DNA of 43,018 bases from an uncultured Pantoea sp. (GTDB lineage: Bacteria > Pseudomonadota > Gammaproteobacteria > Enterobacterales > Enterobacteriaceae). Within the stretch, counting starts at the first letter, position 1. Each line of letters opens with the position of its first letter. Positions 34,457-43,018 of this stretch are shown here, piece by piece. A program made the position numbers and the translations under genes. The notes below the pieces were generated by a model. That model saw only the letters and a program-made list of their open reading frames with translations. It was not told the DNA's origin and made no database searches. The stretch covers positions 1-43,018 of the forward strand of contig CAJYVD010000029.1 of NCBI GenBank assembly GCA_913778495.1, written 5' to 3'.

Positions 34457-37068
34457 ATCCGCTTCGCTGGCTGCTGATGCCGCAGGCGTGGCAGGCGTTG
34501 CAGCAGCGCGCCCAGCGCGCGCGTCAGCAGGGCGCGGGGCGCCTGACCACCGCGCTTCACTTGCTGTGGTGCGTATTGGCCTGGACGCTGTTGCGGCTGG
34601 AGACGCCAGCCTGGCAGCGTATTTTGCAGCAGCGCGAGCGTTATTATCCGCACATTTCGCCGCTGCGCCCGCGTCCGCTGGACATCCTGCGCTATACGCT
34701 GCAAACCCTGTGGTTGATGCTGGTGCTGCCGCTCGACGCCAGCCCGCGCAGCGAGCGTCAACGCTTCAACGCGTTTGGCCCGCTGTTCCGCTGGCGCCAG
34801 CGCGTCAACCAGTGGCTGGGTCGGCTACCCGATCGCATGCTGCATACCGGCGTGCCCGAACGGGCAGAACGCCAGTTGCAGCGCCTGCCGCGGCGCGTGC
34901 GTCAGGCCGGGTTCATTGTGGTCTCGCTGTTCACCGCCCTGCTCGCGCTGCTGTGTGTGTCACAGCCGTTTACCATCGCGACGCAGTTTGTGTTTGTGCT
35001 GCTGCTGTGGGGCCTGGCGATGCTGGTGCGCCGCGTTCCGGGCCGCTTCTCCACCATGATGCTGATTGTGCTGTCGCTGACCGTCTCGTGCCGCTACCTG
35101 TGGTGGCGCTATACCGAAACGCTGAACTGGGACGATCCGCTTAGCCTGATCTTTGGTCTGCTGCTTATCGGGGCCGAAACCTATGCGTGGACCGTATTGG
35201 TGCTGGGCTATTTCCAGACGCTTTGGCCGCTGAACCGCCAGCCGGTCTCGATGCCGCCCGAAATCACCGCATGGCCCACGGTGGATATTCTGATCCCGAC
35301 CTATAACGAGCCGATGAGCGTCGTAAAACCCACCGTCTATGCGGCGCTGGGTATCGATTGGCCGCGCGATAAGATCAACATCTATATCCTTGACGATGGC
35401 ACCCGCGATACTTTCCGCGAGTTTGCCGCCAGCGTGGGCGTCAACTATGTGGTGCGTACCACCCATGAGCACGCCAAAGCGGGCAACATCAACCACGCGC
35501 TGAAAAGCGTCTGCCGCAGCGAATTTGTCGCCATTTTTGACTGCGACCACGTGCCCACGCGCTCCTTCCTGCAGCTGACCATGGGCTGGTTCCTGAAAGA
35601 CCCGCGTCTGGCGATGCTGCAAACGCCGCACCACTTTTTCTCGCCCGATCCGTTTGAGCGCAACCTTGGCCGCTTCCGCCAAACGCCCAATGAGGGCTCG
35701 CTGTTTTACGGCTTGGTGCAGGACGGTAACGATACGTGGGATGCGGCCTTCTTCTGCGGCTCCTGCGCCATCTTACGCCGCACGGCCATCGATGAAATTG
35801 GTGGCATCGCGGTCGAAACCGTCACCGAAGATGCGCACACCTCGCTGCGCCTGCACCGTAAAGGCTACACCTCCGCCTATATTCGCATTCCGCAGGCGGC
35901 TGGGCTGGCGACCGAAAGTTTGTCGGCGCACATTGGCCAGCGTATTCGCTGGGCGCGCGGCATGGTGCAAATCTTCCGTCTGGATAACCCGCTGTTTGGC
36001 AAAGGGCTGAAGCTGGTTCAGCGCCTCTGCTACGCCAACGCCATGTTGCACTTCCTCGCCGGTATCCCGCGACTGATCTTCCTGCTGGCGCCGTTGGCGT
36101 TTCTGCTTTTTCACGCGTACATCATCTACGCACCCGCGCTGGCGATCGCCATCTACGTTCTGCCGCACATGCTGCACACCAGCATGACCAACTCCCGCAT
36201 TCAGGGGCGCTGGCGTCACTCGTTCTGGAGTGAGGTGTATGAGACCGTGCTGGCGTGGTACATCGCGCGGCCCACCACGGTGGCGCTGTTTAATCCGCAC
36301 AAAGGCAAATTCAACGTCACCGCCAAAGGCGGATTGGTCGAGGCTCGCCATCTCGATTGGGTGATCACCAAGCCCTACATGATGCTGGTACTGCTTAACG
36401 TCGCGGGCGTCATCATGGCGTTCTGGCGCATGGCCTATGGACCCTCGAATGAAATTCTCACGATCTGGGTCAGTTTGATTTGGGTAATTTACAACATGAT
36501 CATCCTCGGCGGCGCCGTGGCGGTGTCCGTTGAGGCGCGGCAAATTCGCGAAGCGCATCGCGTGGAAATCGCCATGCCTGCCGCGCTGGCGCGTCAGGAT
36601 GGTCACATGGTGCCGTGCACGCTGCGCGACTACTCCGACGGCGGCGTGGGCGTCGAGCTGCGTGAAGCCGGTGCGCTGAAAGAGAATGAGACCGTATGGC
36701 TGCTGCTCCGGCGTGGCCAGCAGGAATTTAGCTTCCCCTGCCAGGTGCAACGGGTGTTTGGCCGTCGCGCCGGGATCCGCCTGCACCAGCTCACCACACG
36801 CCAGCACATTGAATTTATCCAGTGCACCTTTGCCCGCGCCGACACGTGGGCGCTCTGGCAGGACGGCTTCCCGGAAGACAAACCGGTGCAGAGCCTCGCC
36901 GACATCATGGTGCTGGGATTTAAAGGTTACCTGCGCCTCGCTGAATACGGCCCCGCCCCGCTACGCAAGCTATTTCGAGTACTGACGGCGTTTTCGAGCT
37001 GGCTGGCCAGCCTATTGCCCAAGGGCGTGACGCGACAACCTGCCGCGCCTAAAACCGATTTTTCATAA
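34453..37068 (+). CDS. bcsA: Cellulose synthase catalytic subunit BcsA
   Basis: This 871-residue GT2 synthase polymerises UDP-glucose into beta-1,4-glucan and threads it through the inner membrane. It has an N-terminal extension, membrane helices (about 152-255 and 520-690), and the cytoplasmic GT domain with DDG (314-316), DCD (363-365), FFCGS (433-437), TED (458-460) and QRIRW (496-500). The C-terminal PilZ domain has REAHR (699-703) and DYSDGG (726-731), the RxxxR and DxSxxG motifs that bind c-di-GMP, so allosteric activation should be intact. The start is GTG, overlapping the bcsQ stop. Confidence 0.98.
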   Translation: MNPLRWLLMPQAWQALQQRAQRARQQGAGRLTTALHLLWCVLAWTLLRLETPAWQRILQQRERYYPHISPLRPRPLDILRYTLQTLWLMLVLPLDASPRSERQRFNAFGPLFRWRQRVNQWLGRLPDRMLHTGVPERAERQLQRLPRRVRQAGFIVVSLFTALLALLCVSQPFTIATQFVFVLLLWGLAMLVRRVPGRFSTMMLIVLSLTVSCRYLWWRYTETLNWDDPLSLIFGLLLIGAETYAWTVLVLGYFQTLWPLNRQPVSMPPEITAWPTVDILIPTYNEPMSVVKPTVYAALGIDWPRDKINIYILDDGTRDTFREFAASVGVNYVVRTTHEHAKAGNINHALKSVCRSEFVAIFDCDHVPTRSFLQLTMGWFLKDPRLAMLQTPHHFFSPDPFERNLGRFRQTPNEGSLFYGLVQDGNDTWDAAFFCGSCAILRRTAIDEIGGIAVETVTEDAHTSLRLHRKGYTSAYIRIPQAAGLATESLSAHIGQRIRWARGMVQIFRLDNPLFGKGLKLVQRLCYANAMLHFLAGIPRLIFLLAPLAFLLFHAYIIYAPALAIAIYVLPHMLHTSMTNSRIQGRWRHSFWSEVYETVLAWYIARPTTVALFNPHKGKFNVTAKGGLVEARHLDWVITKPYMMLVLLNVAGVIMAFWRMAYGPSNEILTIWVSLIWVIYNMIILGGAVAVSVEARQIREAHRVEIAMPAALARQDGHMVPCTLRDYSDGGVGVELREAGALKENETVWLLLRRGQQEFSFPCQVQRVFGRRAGIRLHQLTTRQHIEFIQCTFARADTWALWQDGFPEDKPVQSLADIMVLGFKGYLRLAEYGPAPLRKLFRVLTAFSSWLASLLPKGVTRQPAAPKTDFS

Positions 37069-37077
37069 ATTGATGAT

Positions 37078-39381
37078 ATGACCATGACAAGAAAATTGAG
37101 CTGGTTTACTGCCCTGCTGCTGAGCACCACAACGCTGGTCCACGCCGCGCTGCCTTCCCAAACGCCCGATGCGCTGCGCCCCGACGCGCAGACCGCGCAG
37201 CCAGCGGCCAGTCAACCGCTCGACAATTCGGCCCCGCTGCGCGACAGCCAGCTGCCGTTTGCGCAGGTTGCCCCGCCGCCCGGCAGCATGACGCTGCGCG
37301 GCACGCAAAACACCAATCAAATTGAGTTTGGCGTGCGCAGTGACGAGGTGGTCACCCGCGCGCAGCTCACGCTGAACTATCGCCCTTCCCCGGCGCTGTT
37401 GCCTACGCTTTCTCAGCTTAAGGTGTACCTCAACGATGAGCTGGTGGGTCTGGTGACGATCACCGCCGATCAGTTAGGCAAAGAGAACCAAACTGAGCTA
37501 ACGCTGGATCCCCGCTTCATCAGCGACTTTAACCGCGTGCGGCTGGAGCTGGTGGGCCATTACGCCAATGTCTGTGAGAATCCGGCCAATACCACCATCT
37601 GGCTGGACATTGGCAAACAGAGCTCGCTCGACTTGACCTTGCAAAAGCTGCCGTTGAAAAACGATCTGTCGCACTTCCCGGAGCCGTTCTTTGACGCGCG
37701 CGACAATCGCCCTTTGCAGCTGCCTATGGTGTTTAGCCAACCGCCAAGCCTGCAACAGCAGCGCGCCGCCGGTATGTTGGCCTCCTGGTTCGGCAGCAAA
37801 GTGCAGTGGCGCGGACAGACCTTCCCGGTGCTCTACAATCAGCTGCCTGACGGCCAGCACGCGGTGGTCTTTGCCACCAATGACCATCGCCCGGATTTTC
37901 TCAAAACGCTTCCGCCGGTAGAGAAACCCACGATTGAGATGGTCAGTCAGCCCGACAATCCGTATGAGAAAATGCTGCTGGTGCTCGGCCGCGATGACAA
38001 CGATCTGCTCACCGCCGTGCAGGGCATTGCGCAAGGCGAACTCCTGCTGCGCGGCGACACCGTCACCGTGGACAGCGTGAAACAGCTGGCGGCGCGTCAG
38101 CCCTACGATGCGCCAAACTGGGTGCGCACCGATCGCCGCACGCGCTTTGGCGAACTGACGCAATATCAAAATCAGCTCCAGGCCGATGGCGTCCAGCTTA
38201 ACCCACTGAGTATCACCATGAACCTGCCGCCCGATCTGTTCCTGGTGCGTGCGCGCGGCATCGATATGGATCTGAGCTATCGCTACACTTCGCCTAACCA
38301 GGCGGACGGATCGCGCCTCGCGGTGCACCTGAACAATCAATTCCTGCAGGACTATCCGCTGACGGCGAAAAATACCGTCGGACAGCAGCTGATGCGCATT
38401 CCCCTGTTACAAAGCGTGCAGGACAGCAGCCGCGAACTGACCATCCCGGCCCTGCGCCTGGGCGCGGTGAATCAGCTGCGCTTTGACTTTGACTACGCCA
38501 ATACGTTTATCGGCGGCACCGCCGACGGTCGCTGCGAAACAGTTACGCCGGTAAACCACCATGCGGTAATTGACGAAAATTCCAGCATCGACTTCTCGGG
38601 CTATCGCCACTATATCGAGATGCCTTCGCTGAACGCCTTTGCCAACGCGGGCTTCCCGTACAGCCGCTACGCCGACCTCGCCCAGACGCTGGTGCTGGTG
38701 CAGCCGAAACCCGACAGCGGTGAGGTCAGCACCCTGCTGAACACGCTGGGCACCATCGGTGCCCAAACCGGCTATCCGGCGCTGCGCGTGCAGGTGAGCG
38801 ACGACTGGAATCAAGCCAAAACCCGCGACGCCGATCTGCTGATGATTGGCCGCCTGCCAGAGGCCCTGCGTGACGACAGCCGCCTTAATCTACTGATTGA
38901 AGGCACGCGCAGCTGGCTCAACACGCCGACCCGCGCCGTCGCCGCATCCCTGCCCACCGAGGGTAGCCGTGATGGCGTGGTCGCCAGCCAAACCGGCATC
39001 AGTTCACGCGGCCCCATCGGCGCAATGGTCGGCTTCCAGTCGCCGTTCCACGATCAGCGCAGCGTGATTGCACTGATGGCTGACAGCCCGCGCGGCTGGG
39101 ATCTGCTCAACGCGGCCATGCTCGACAGCGGAAAACGCGCCGCGATCTTCGGCGCGGTGTCGATTGTGCGCGAATCCGGGGTCAGCAGCGTGCGCGTGGG
39201 CGACACGTATTACGTCGGACATCTGCCGTGGTGGGAGCGCGTATGGAGCCTGCTGGCGACACATCCGGTGTGGCTGGCGCTGTTTGCCGTCGCGGTGGTG
39301 ATTCTGTTTGCCCTGATGACCTGGCGTCTGATGCGCATCGTCACGCGCCGTCGCCTCGCCGGGCAGGATGACGATGAATAA
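37078..39381 (+). CDS. bcsB: BcsB, periplasmic cellulose synthase subunit
   Basis: This 767-residue protein (E. coli 779) has a signal peptide (about residues 1-22, ending LVHA), two pairs of carbohydrate-binding and flavodoxin-like domains in the periplasm, and a C-terminal membrane helix (about 735-757) that docks on BcsA. Conserved stretches: ITMNLPPDLFLVRARGIDMDLSYRY, FDFDYANTFIGGTADGRCE and HAVIDENSSIDFSGYRHYIEMPSLNAFANAGFPYSRYADL. The start may instead be 37084 (MTRKLSWF); neither ATG has a clear ribosome site. Its 3' end overlaps bcsC by 8 nt, where E. coli has bcsZ. Confidence 0.97.
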   Translation: MTMTRKLSWFTALLLSTTTLVHAALPSQTPDALRPDAQTAQPAASQPLDNSAPLRDSQLPFAQVAPPPGSMTLRGTQNTNQIEFGVRSDEVVTRAQLTLNYRPSPALLPTLSQLKVYLNDELVGLVTITADQLGKENQTELTLDPRFISDFNRVRLELVGHYANVCENPANTTIWLDIGKQSSLDLTLQKLPLKNDLSHFPEPFFDARDNRPLQLPMVFSQPPSLQQQRAAGMLASWFGSKVQWRGQTFPVLYNQLPDGQHAVVFATNDHRPDFLKTLPPVEKPTIEMVSQPDNPYEKMLLVLGRDDNDLLTAVQGIAQGELLLRGDTVTVDSVKQLAARQPYDAPNWVRTDRRTRFGELTQYQNQLQADGVQLNPLSITMNLPPDLFLVRARGIDMDLSYRYTSPNQADGSRLAVHLNNQFLQDYPLTAKNTVGQQLMRIPLLQSVQDSSRELTIPALRLGAVNQLRFDFDYANTFIGGTADGRCETVTPVNHHAVIDENSSIDFSGYRHYIEMPSLNAFANAGFPYSRYADLAQTLVLVQPKPDSGEVSTLLNTLGTIGAQTGYPALRVQVSDDWNQAKTRDADLLMIGRLPEALRDDSRLNLLIEGTRSWLNTPTRAVAASLPTEGSRDGVVASQTGISSRGPIGAMVGFQSPFHDQRSVIALMADSPRGWDLLNAAMLDSGKRAAIFGAVSIVRESGVSSVRVGDTYYVGHLPWWERVWSLLATHPVWLALFAVAVVILFALMTWRLMRIVTRRRLAGQDDDE

Positions 39382-42300
39382 GATACGCACATTGCGGATG
39401 GGCCTGGTGTTCGGCAGCAGCCTGCTTGGGCTGCCGACCGCCCTTGCCGCTGAGCCGGCACCGCAGGTGTCACCGGTGGCGTGGCTGCTGATGCAGGTTC
39501 GCACCGGGGAATCCACCAACAAATATGACCTGGTGCAGCAGTCGCTCTATCGGCTGGAAAAGATGGACCCGGACAATCCTCAGGTGCAGGCGGCGCAGAT
39601 CCGCATGGCGCTGCGCCAGGGCGATATGGCGCGCGCGCAGTCGCTGTTGGAGGCGCTGAAAAAAGCCGCCCCCGACGATGCCGCCACGCGCGAATCTGAG
39701 ACGGCGCTGCGTCTGACAAGCGATGCGGGACGCCAGCAGCTGCAGGAGGCACGCCTGCTGGCCACGGCCGGGCGCGTTGTGGAAGCCAAAGCGGCGTGGG
39801 ACGCGCTGTTCAATGGCGTATTCCCGGACGTTAACAGCGCACTGGAATACTGGCGGCTGGTGGCGCGTCTGCCCGGCCAGCAGCCTCTCGCCTATCAGCA
39901 GCTACAAGCGCTGGAGCAGCGCTATCCCGGCAACATTGGCGTTGAGCTGCAGCTGGCGCGCATGGCCTTTGACAACAACCAGCCTGACGCCGCCGTAACG
40001 CAGCTGCGCCAGCTGGCGAACCGTGACGGCGGCCGCGACGCCGCCGCCGAGCTGTGGCTCCAGCAGATACAAAATCAGCCGGTAAGCGCCAGCAGCGTTG
40101 CCAGCCTGCAGCGCTACCTGCAAGTCTTCACCAGCGGCGATCCACAGACGCGCGGTCAGGATGAACTGGCGCGCCAGCAAAAGTTGTTGGCCGATCCGGC
40201 GTATCAGGCGCGGATGCGCGGCCTGACGCTGGTGGAGGCCGGTGACGGCGCAGAGGCGATCCCCGCCCTCAACGCCGCGCTCAAAGACAACCCCAACGAT
40301 GCCGAATTAATGGGCGCGATGGGCCAGGCGCAGGCGCGCGCGAACAATCGCGCGGCTGCCGTCAGCTGGCTGGAAAAAGCTATCCAAGCCGGACAGGCCA
40401 GCACCCAGGTCGGTAAATGGCAGTCGCTGCTGCAAACCAATCGCTACTGGCTCGCCATTAACGCGGGCGACGCGGCGTTGAAAAACGGCGACGTGGCGGG
40501 TGCGGAGCAACAATATCGGCGCGCGCAGGCACTCGATAATCGTGATAGCTGGGCGCTGATTGGCTTAGGCGATGTGGCGCAGGCGCGTCACAACAGCGCC
40601 GAAGCAGAGCGCTGGTGGCAACAGGCGCTGCGCCTGGAGCCCGACAACAGTACCGCCCAGCGTCGGCTCAGCGAGATGCGCATGAGCGCGCTGCTGGCCG
40701 AGGCCGATGCGCTGGCCCAGCAGGGGCAGTGGCCACAAGCCGTGGAGAAATATCGCCAGGCCGCGCAGGCGACACCGGATGATATCTGGCTCGCTTATCG
40801 TCTGGCGGGCGCGCTGCGCAACAGCGGCGCAGAAGCTCAGGGCGCACAAACGCTGCAAACCATGGCGGAGCGGCATCCGCAGGATCCGGCGGCCTTTTAC
40901 GCCTGGGCGCTGTGGCTCGCGTCGGGCGATCGCAACGACGACGCGCTGGCGGCCCTGCAGCGTCTGCCCAAAGCGCGCTGGGATGCCAATATGCGCACGC
41001 TGGCGCAGCGCTTAAGCGAAGACAACATCTTCGCCCGCGCGGATGCCCTGCGTGAACAGGGTAACGAGCCGGCTGCAGTGGCTCTGCTGCAGCAGCAGTC
41101 GTCCTCGCCGCGCCGCGATATCACGCTGGCAGACTGGGCGCTGGCGCGCGGCGACGCCTCCGCGGCGCTGGCCGGGTATCAACACGTTCTGCAACAGGAT
41201 GCGCAAAACGCCGACGCGGCGCTGGGGCGCATTGAGGCGTTGATTGCCCTGCAGCGTCGCGCCGACGCGCACCGGGCGCTGGAAACGCTGCCCGCCGCCG
41301 TGGCACAGCAAAGCCTCAACACAGGCCGCCGCGTGGCGCTGGCATGGCAAAACAGCGGCGAAAGCGCGCAGGCGCAACAGCTGTTTGACACGCTCAAGCG
41401 CCGCGCCGCCGCAGAGCCGCCTTCACAGGGCAAGGCGCTGGTATTCCGCGACGCCGCCCGACTGGAAACCGAGCGCCAGCAGCCGGACGCCGCGCGGCAA
41501 GACTACGCCGACGCCATGGCGGCCAGCGGCATCAGCCGCACGGCTCCTTCGGACAACAACAGCTACACGCGGTTGACGCGTAATGACGTTACCGATGACT
41601 GGCTCAAACGCAGCATCCGCAGCGACGCCGCCGATCTCTACCGGCAGCAGGACACCACGCTAACGCTGGAGCAGGATTACTCGCGTAACAAAGGCACCGG
41701 CGGCACCTCGGATTTCACCGCGCACACCACCATGCTGCAGGCCGAGACGCCGCTGGCCGATGGGCGCAGCTTTGTGCGCCTCGATCGCGTTCAGCTGTCG
41801 GCGGGCACATTCCCGACCACGAACGGCAGCCACACCGCGCAGTTTGGTAGCTGTAACGATGCCAATTCGGGCGGATGCAGCCGCGATCTTACCCAGCGCC
41901 AGCAAGGCATCGCGCTGGGTGCTGGCTGGCAAAATAGCCGCTGGTCGGGTGATATCGGCACCACGCCGCTGGGCTTTGCCGTGACGAACTGGGTCGGCGG
42001 CGTGAGCTGGAAAACTGACGTGCGCGATGTTGGCGTCACCCTCAGCGCTTCACGGCGGCCGATCTCCAGCTCGCTGCTGGCCTATGCGGGCGCGCGCGAT
42101 CCCTCGGCAAACGGCGGTAAAACCTGGGGTGGCGTGGTAGCCACCGGCGGCGCGATTGGCCTGAGCTACGATACCGGCGGTGCGCACGGCGTCTGGGCAG
42201 ATATCAGCGCGCATCAAATCACCGGCGAAAACGTGGCGGATAACAGTCGCGAACGGCTGATGGCGGGCTATTACTACAAATTGCTCAACGAGGATAACCG

Positions 42301-42772
42301 CCGCGCCACCGTGGGCCTCAACAGCATGCTGTGGCATTACCAGAAAGATTTAAGCGACTACACCTTTGGACAGGGCGGTTATTACAGCCCACAGCGCTAT
42401 CTGTCGCTCTCCGTGCCGGTGACCTACCGCCAGCGCACCGAAAATTGGTCATTCGACCTCGGCGGTTCGCTCTCGTGGTCGCAGTCCCATACGCAGGGCC
42501 AGCAGCGCTATCCGGTGAACCCGGGCTTTACGCTGGCGTCAAACCCCACGTCATCCAGCAGTTCCGGCCGTGGTTTCGGCTATACCCTGCAAGCACTGAT
42601 TGAGCGGCGCCTCACCGCGCACTGGTCTGTCGGGCTGGCCATGGATATTCAGCAGGCGAAGGATTACACCCCGAGCCACGGCTTGCTCTACCTGCGATAT
42701 TCGATGGCTGGATGGGAAGGCGATCTGGATATGCCGCCACAGCCGCTGGAGCCTTACGCCAATTTTAAATAG
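39374..42772 (+). CDS. bcsC: BcsC, outer-membrane cellulose secretin with TPRs
   Basis: This 1132-residue protein (E. coli 1157) has a signal peptide (cleavage likely after ALA at about residue 26), a long periplasmic TPR superhelix (about 35-730), and a C-terminal beta-barrel (about 785-1132) with alternating aromatic/polar strands, such as LMAGYYYKLLNEDNRRATVGLNSMLWHYQKDLSDYTFGQGGYYSPQRYLSLSVPVTYRQR. It guides cellulose through the outer membrane. The start at 39374 is chosen over 39368 because AGGA lies five bases before it. Last gene of the bcsRQABC operon; REP-like hairpins follow. Confidence 0.97.
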   Translation: MNKIRTLRMGLVFGSSLLGLPTALAAEPAPQVSPVAWLLMQVRTGESTNKYDLVQQSLYRLEKMDPDNPQVQAAQIRMALRQGDMARAQSLLEALKKAAPDDAATRESETALRLTSDAGRQQLQEARLLATAGRVVEAKAAWDALFNGVFPDVNSALEYWRLVARLPGQQPLAYQQLQALEQRYPGNIGVELQLARMAFDNNQPDAAVTQLRQLANRDGGRDAAAELWLQQIQNQPVSASSVASLQRYLQVFTSGDPQTRGQDELARQQKLLADPAYQARMRGLTLVEAGDGAEAIPALNAALKDNPNDAELMGAMGQAQARANNRAAAVSWLEKAIQAGQASTQVGKWQSLLQTNRYWLAINAGDAALKNGDVAGAEQQYRRAQALDNRDSWALIGLGDVAQARHNSAEAERWWQQALRLEPDNSTAQRRLSEMRMSALLAEADALAQQGQWPQAVEKYRQAAQATPDDIWLAYRLAGALRNSGAEAQGAQTLQTMAERHPQDPAAFYAWALWLASGDRNDDALAALQRLPKARWDANMRTLAQRLSEDNIFARADALREQGNEPAAVALLQQQSSSPRRDITLADWALARGDASAALAGYQHVLQQDAQNADAALGRIEALIALQRRADAHRALETLPAAVAQQSLNTGRRVALAWQNSGESAQAQQLFDTLKRRAAAEPPSQGKALVFRDAARLETERQQPDAARQDYADAMAASGISRTAPSDNNSYTRLTRNDVTDDWLKRSIRSDAADLYRQQDTTLTLEQDYSRNKGTGGTSDFTAHTTMLQAETPLADGRSFVRLDRVQLSAGTFPTTNGSHTAQFGSCNDANSGGCSRDLTQRQQGIALGAGWQNSRWSGDIGTTPLGFAVTNWVGGVSWKTDVRDVGVTLSASRRPISSSLLAYAGARDPSANGGKTWGGVVATGGAIGLSYDTGGAHGVWADISAHQITGENVADNSRERLMAGYYYKLLNEDNRRATVGLNSMLWHYQKDLSDYTFGQGGYYSPQRYLSLSVPVTYRQRTENWSFDLGGSLSWSQSHTQGQQRYPVNPGFTLASNPTSSSSSGRGFGYTLQALIERRLTAHWSVGLAMDIQQAKDYTPSHGLLYLRYSMAGWEGDLDMPPQPLEPYANFK

Positions 42773-42781
42773 CCAGTGGCT

Positions 42782-42841
42782 GTGAGCGGGGTCCGGCCCG
42801 CTCAACTGCCGGTAAATCGTGAGCGGGGTCCGGCCCGCTCA
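42782..42841. repeat. Duplicated REP-like palindrome after bcsC
   Basis: Two identical 23-nt units (42782-42804 and 42819-42841) each form a GTGAGCGGG / CCCGCTCA hairpin, separated by 14 nt. The flanking GCCGGTAA is also repeated. A related, diverged unit (GCGGG-TTCC-GCCCGC) occurs near 42897-42912. Clustered extragenic palindromes of this sort protect mRNA 3' ends or bind gyrase/IHF in REP/BIME families. The exact family was not identified. Confidence 0.7.
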
Positions 42842-42953
42842 GCCGGTAAGGCACCAGCGGGTGCCGGACGCTGACCGCTGCGCTGGCCTTACTCTGCGCG
42901 GGTTCCGCCCGCTAACCGCACGGCAGTTTCAGCCGCACCGCTGCGGCGTACGG

Positions 42954-42982
42954 GCAAAGGGCCGATGGGCGCGGCCCTTTGC
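42954..42982. terminator. Strong hairpin at the window end
   Basis: A perfect 10-bp stem GCAAAGGGCC / GGCCCTTTGC encloses a 9-nt loop, about 180 nt after bcsC. No T-run follows on the plus strand, so factor-independent termination is uncertain. It could belong to the bcs operon or to a convergent gene beyond the window. No gene is seen in 42773-43018. Confidence 0.55.
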
Positions 42983-43018
42983 AATCCGCGCCCTGCGCCA
43001 GCCTGCGCTGTTCCCTCA

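Overview
The window is a 43 kb piece of a high-GC enterobacterial chromosome. Every protein-coding gene except one esterase has a clear Escherichia coli counterpart, with divergent sequence and changed gene order. Together with an ERIC element, this fits Erwiniaceae (Pantoea/Erwinia/Mixta type) or a near relative; the genus is inference. No phage, plasmid, insertion sequence, CRISPR array or classical defence island was seen.

Region 1 (1-11.5 kb, minus strand) holds a tRNA cluster (partial tRNA-Leu, tRNA-His, tRNA-Arg) and the enterobacterial common antigen (ECA) operon wecA-wzzE-wecB-wecC-wecD-wecE-wzxE-wecF-wzyE-wecG. The genes are tightly coupled, mostly by 4-nt ATGA overlaps. Compared with E. 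coli, rffG and rffH are missing between wecC and wecD, and yifK is missing between wecG and the tRNAs. Region 2 (11.5-18.9 kb) is a housekeeping block: rho with a C-rich leader, trxA, divergent rhlB-gppA, rep and ppiC.

At 18927/18928 the gene order jumps from the E. coli rho/rep neighbourhood to the yhjG/bcs neighbourhood, which lies elsewhere on the E. coli chromosome. The stop codons of ppiC and yhjG abut with no base between them. Region 3 (18.9-29.8 kb) has yhjG (AsmA-like), pdeH (c-di-GMP phosphodiesterase), kdgK (KDG kinase, with a palindrome resembling a KdgR box), an extra alpha/beta-hydrolase esterase, an ERIC element plus satellite repeats, yhjJ (M16-like protein without its zinc motif), dctA (C4-dicarboxylate uptake) and pdeK (membrane phosphodiesterase).

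Region 4 (29.9-42.8 kb) is a cellulose (bcs) locus: bcsG-bcsF-bcsE on the minus strand, divergent from bcsR-bcsQ-bcsA-bcsB-bcsC on the plus strand. The block is inverted relative to pdeK compared with E. coli. The endoglucanase gene bcsZ, normally between bcsB and bcsC, is absent: bcsB and bcsC overlap. bcsG argues for phosphoethanolamine-modified cellulose, and BcsA (PilZ) and BcsE link synthesis to c-di-GMP. Both c-di-GMP enzymes in the window are degradative, so the cyclases must lie elsewhere. The window ends in REP-like hairpins and a strong hairpin after bcsC.

I did not find a clearly new biological system. The best leads are the bcsZ-less, flipped cellulose cluster, the ECA operon without rffGH, the kdgK-linked esterase next to the ERIC element, and several uncharacterised operator-like palindromes.
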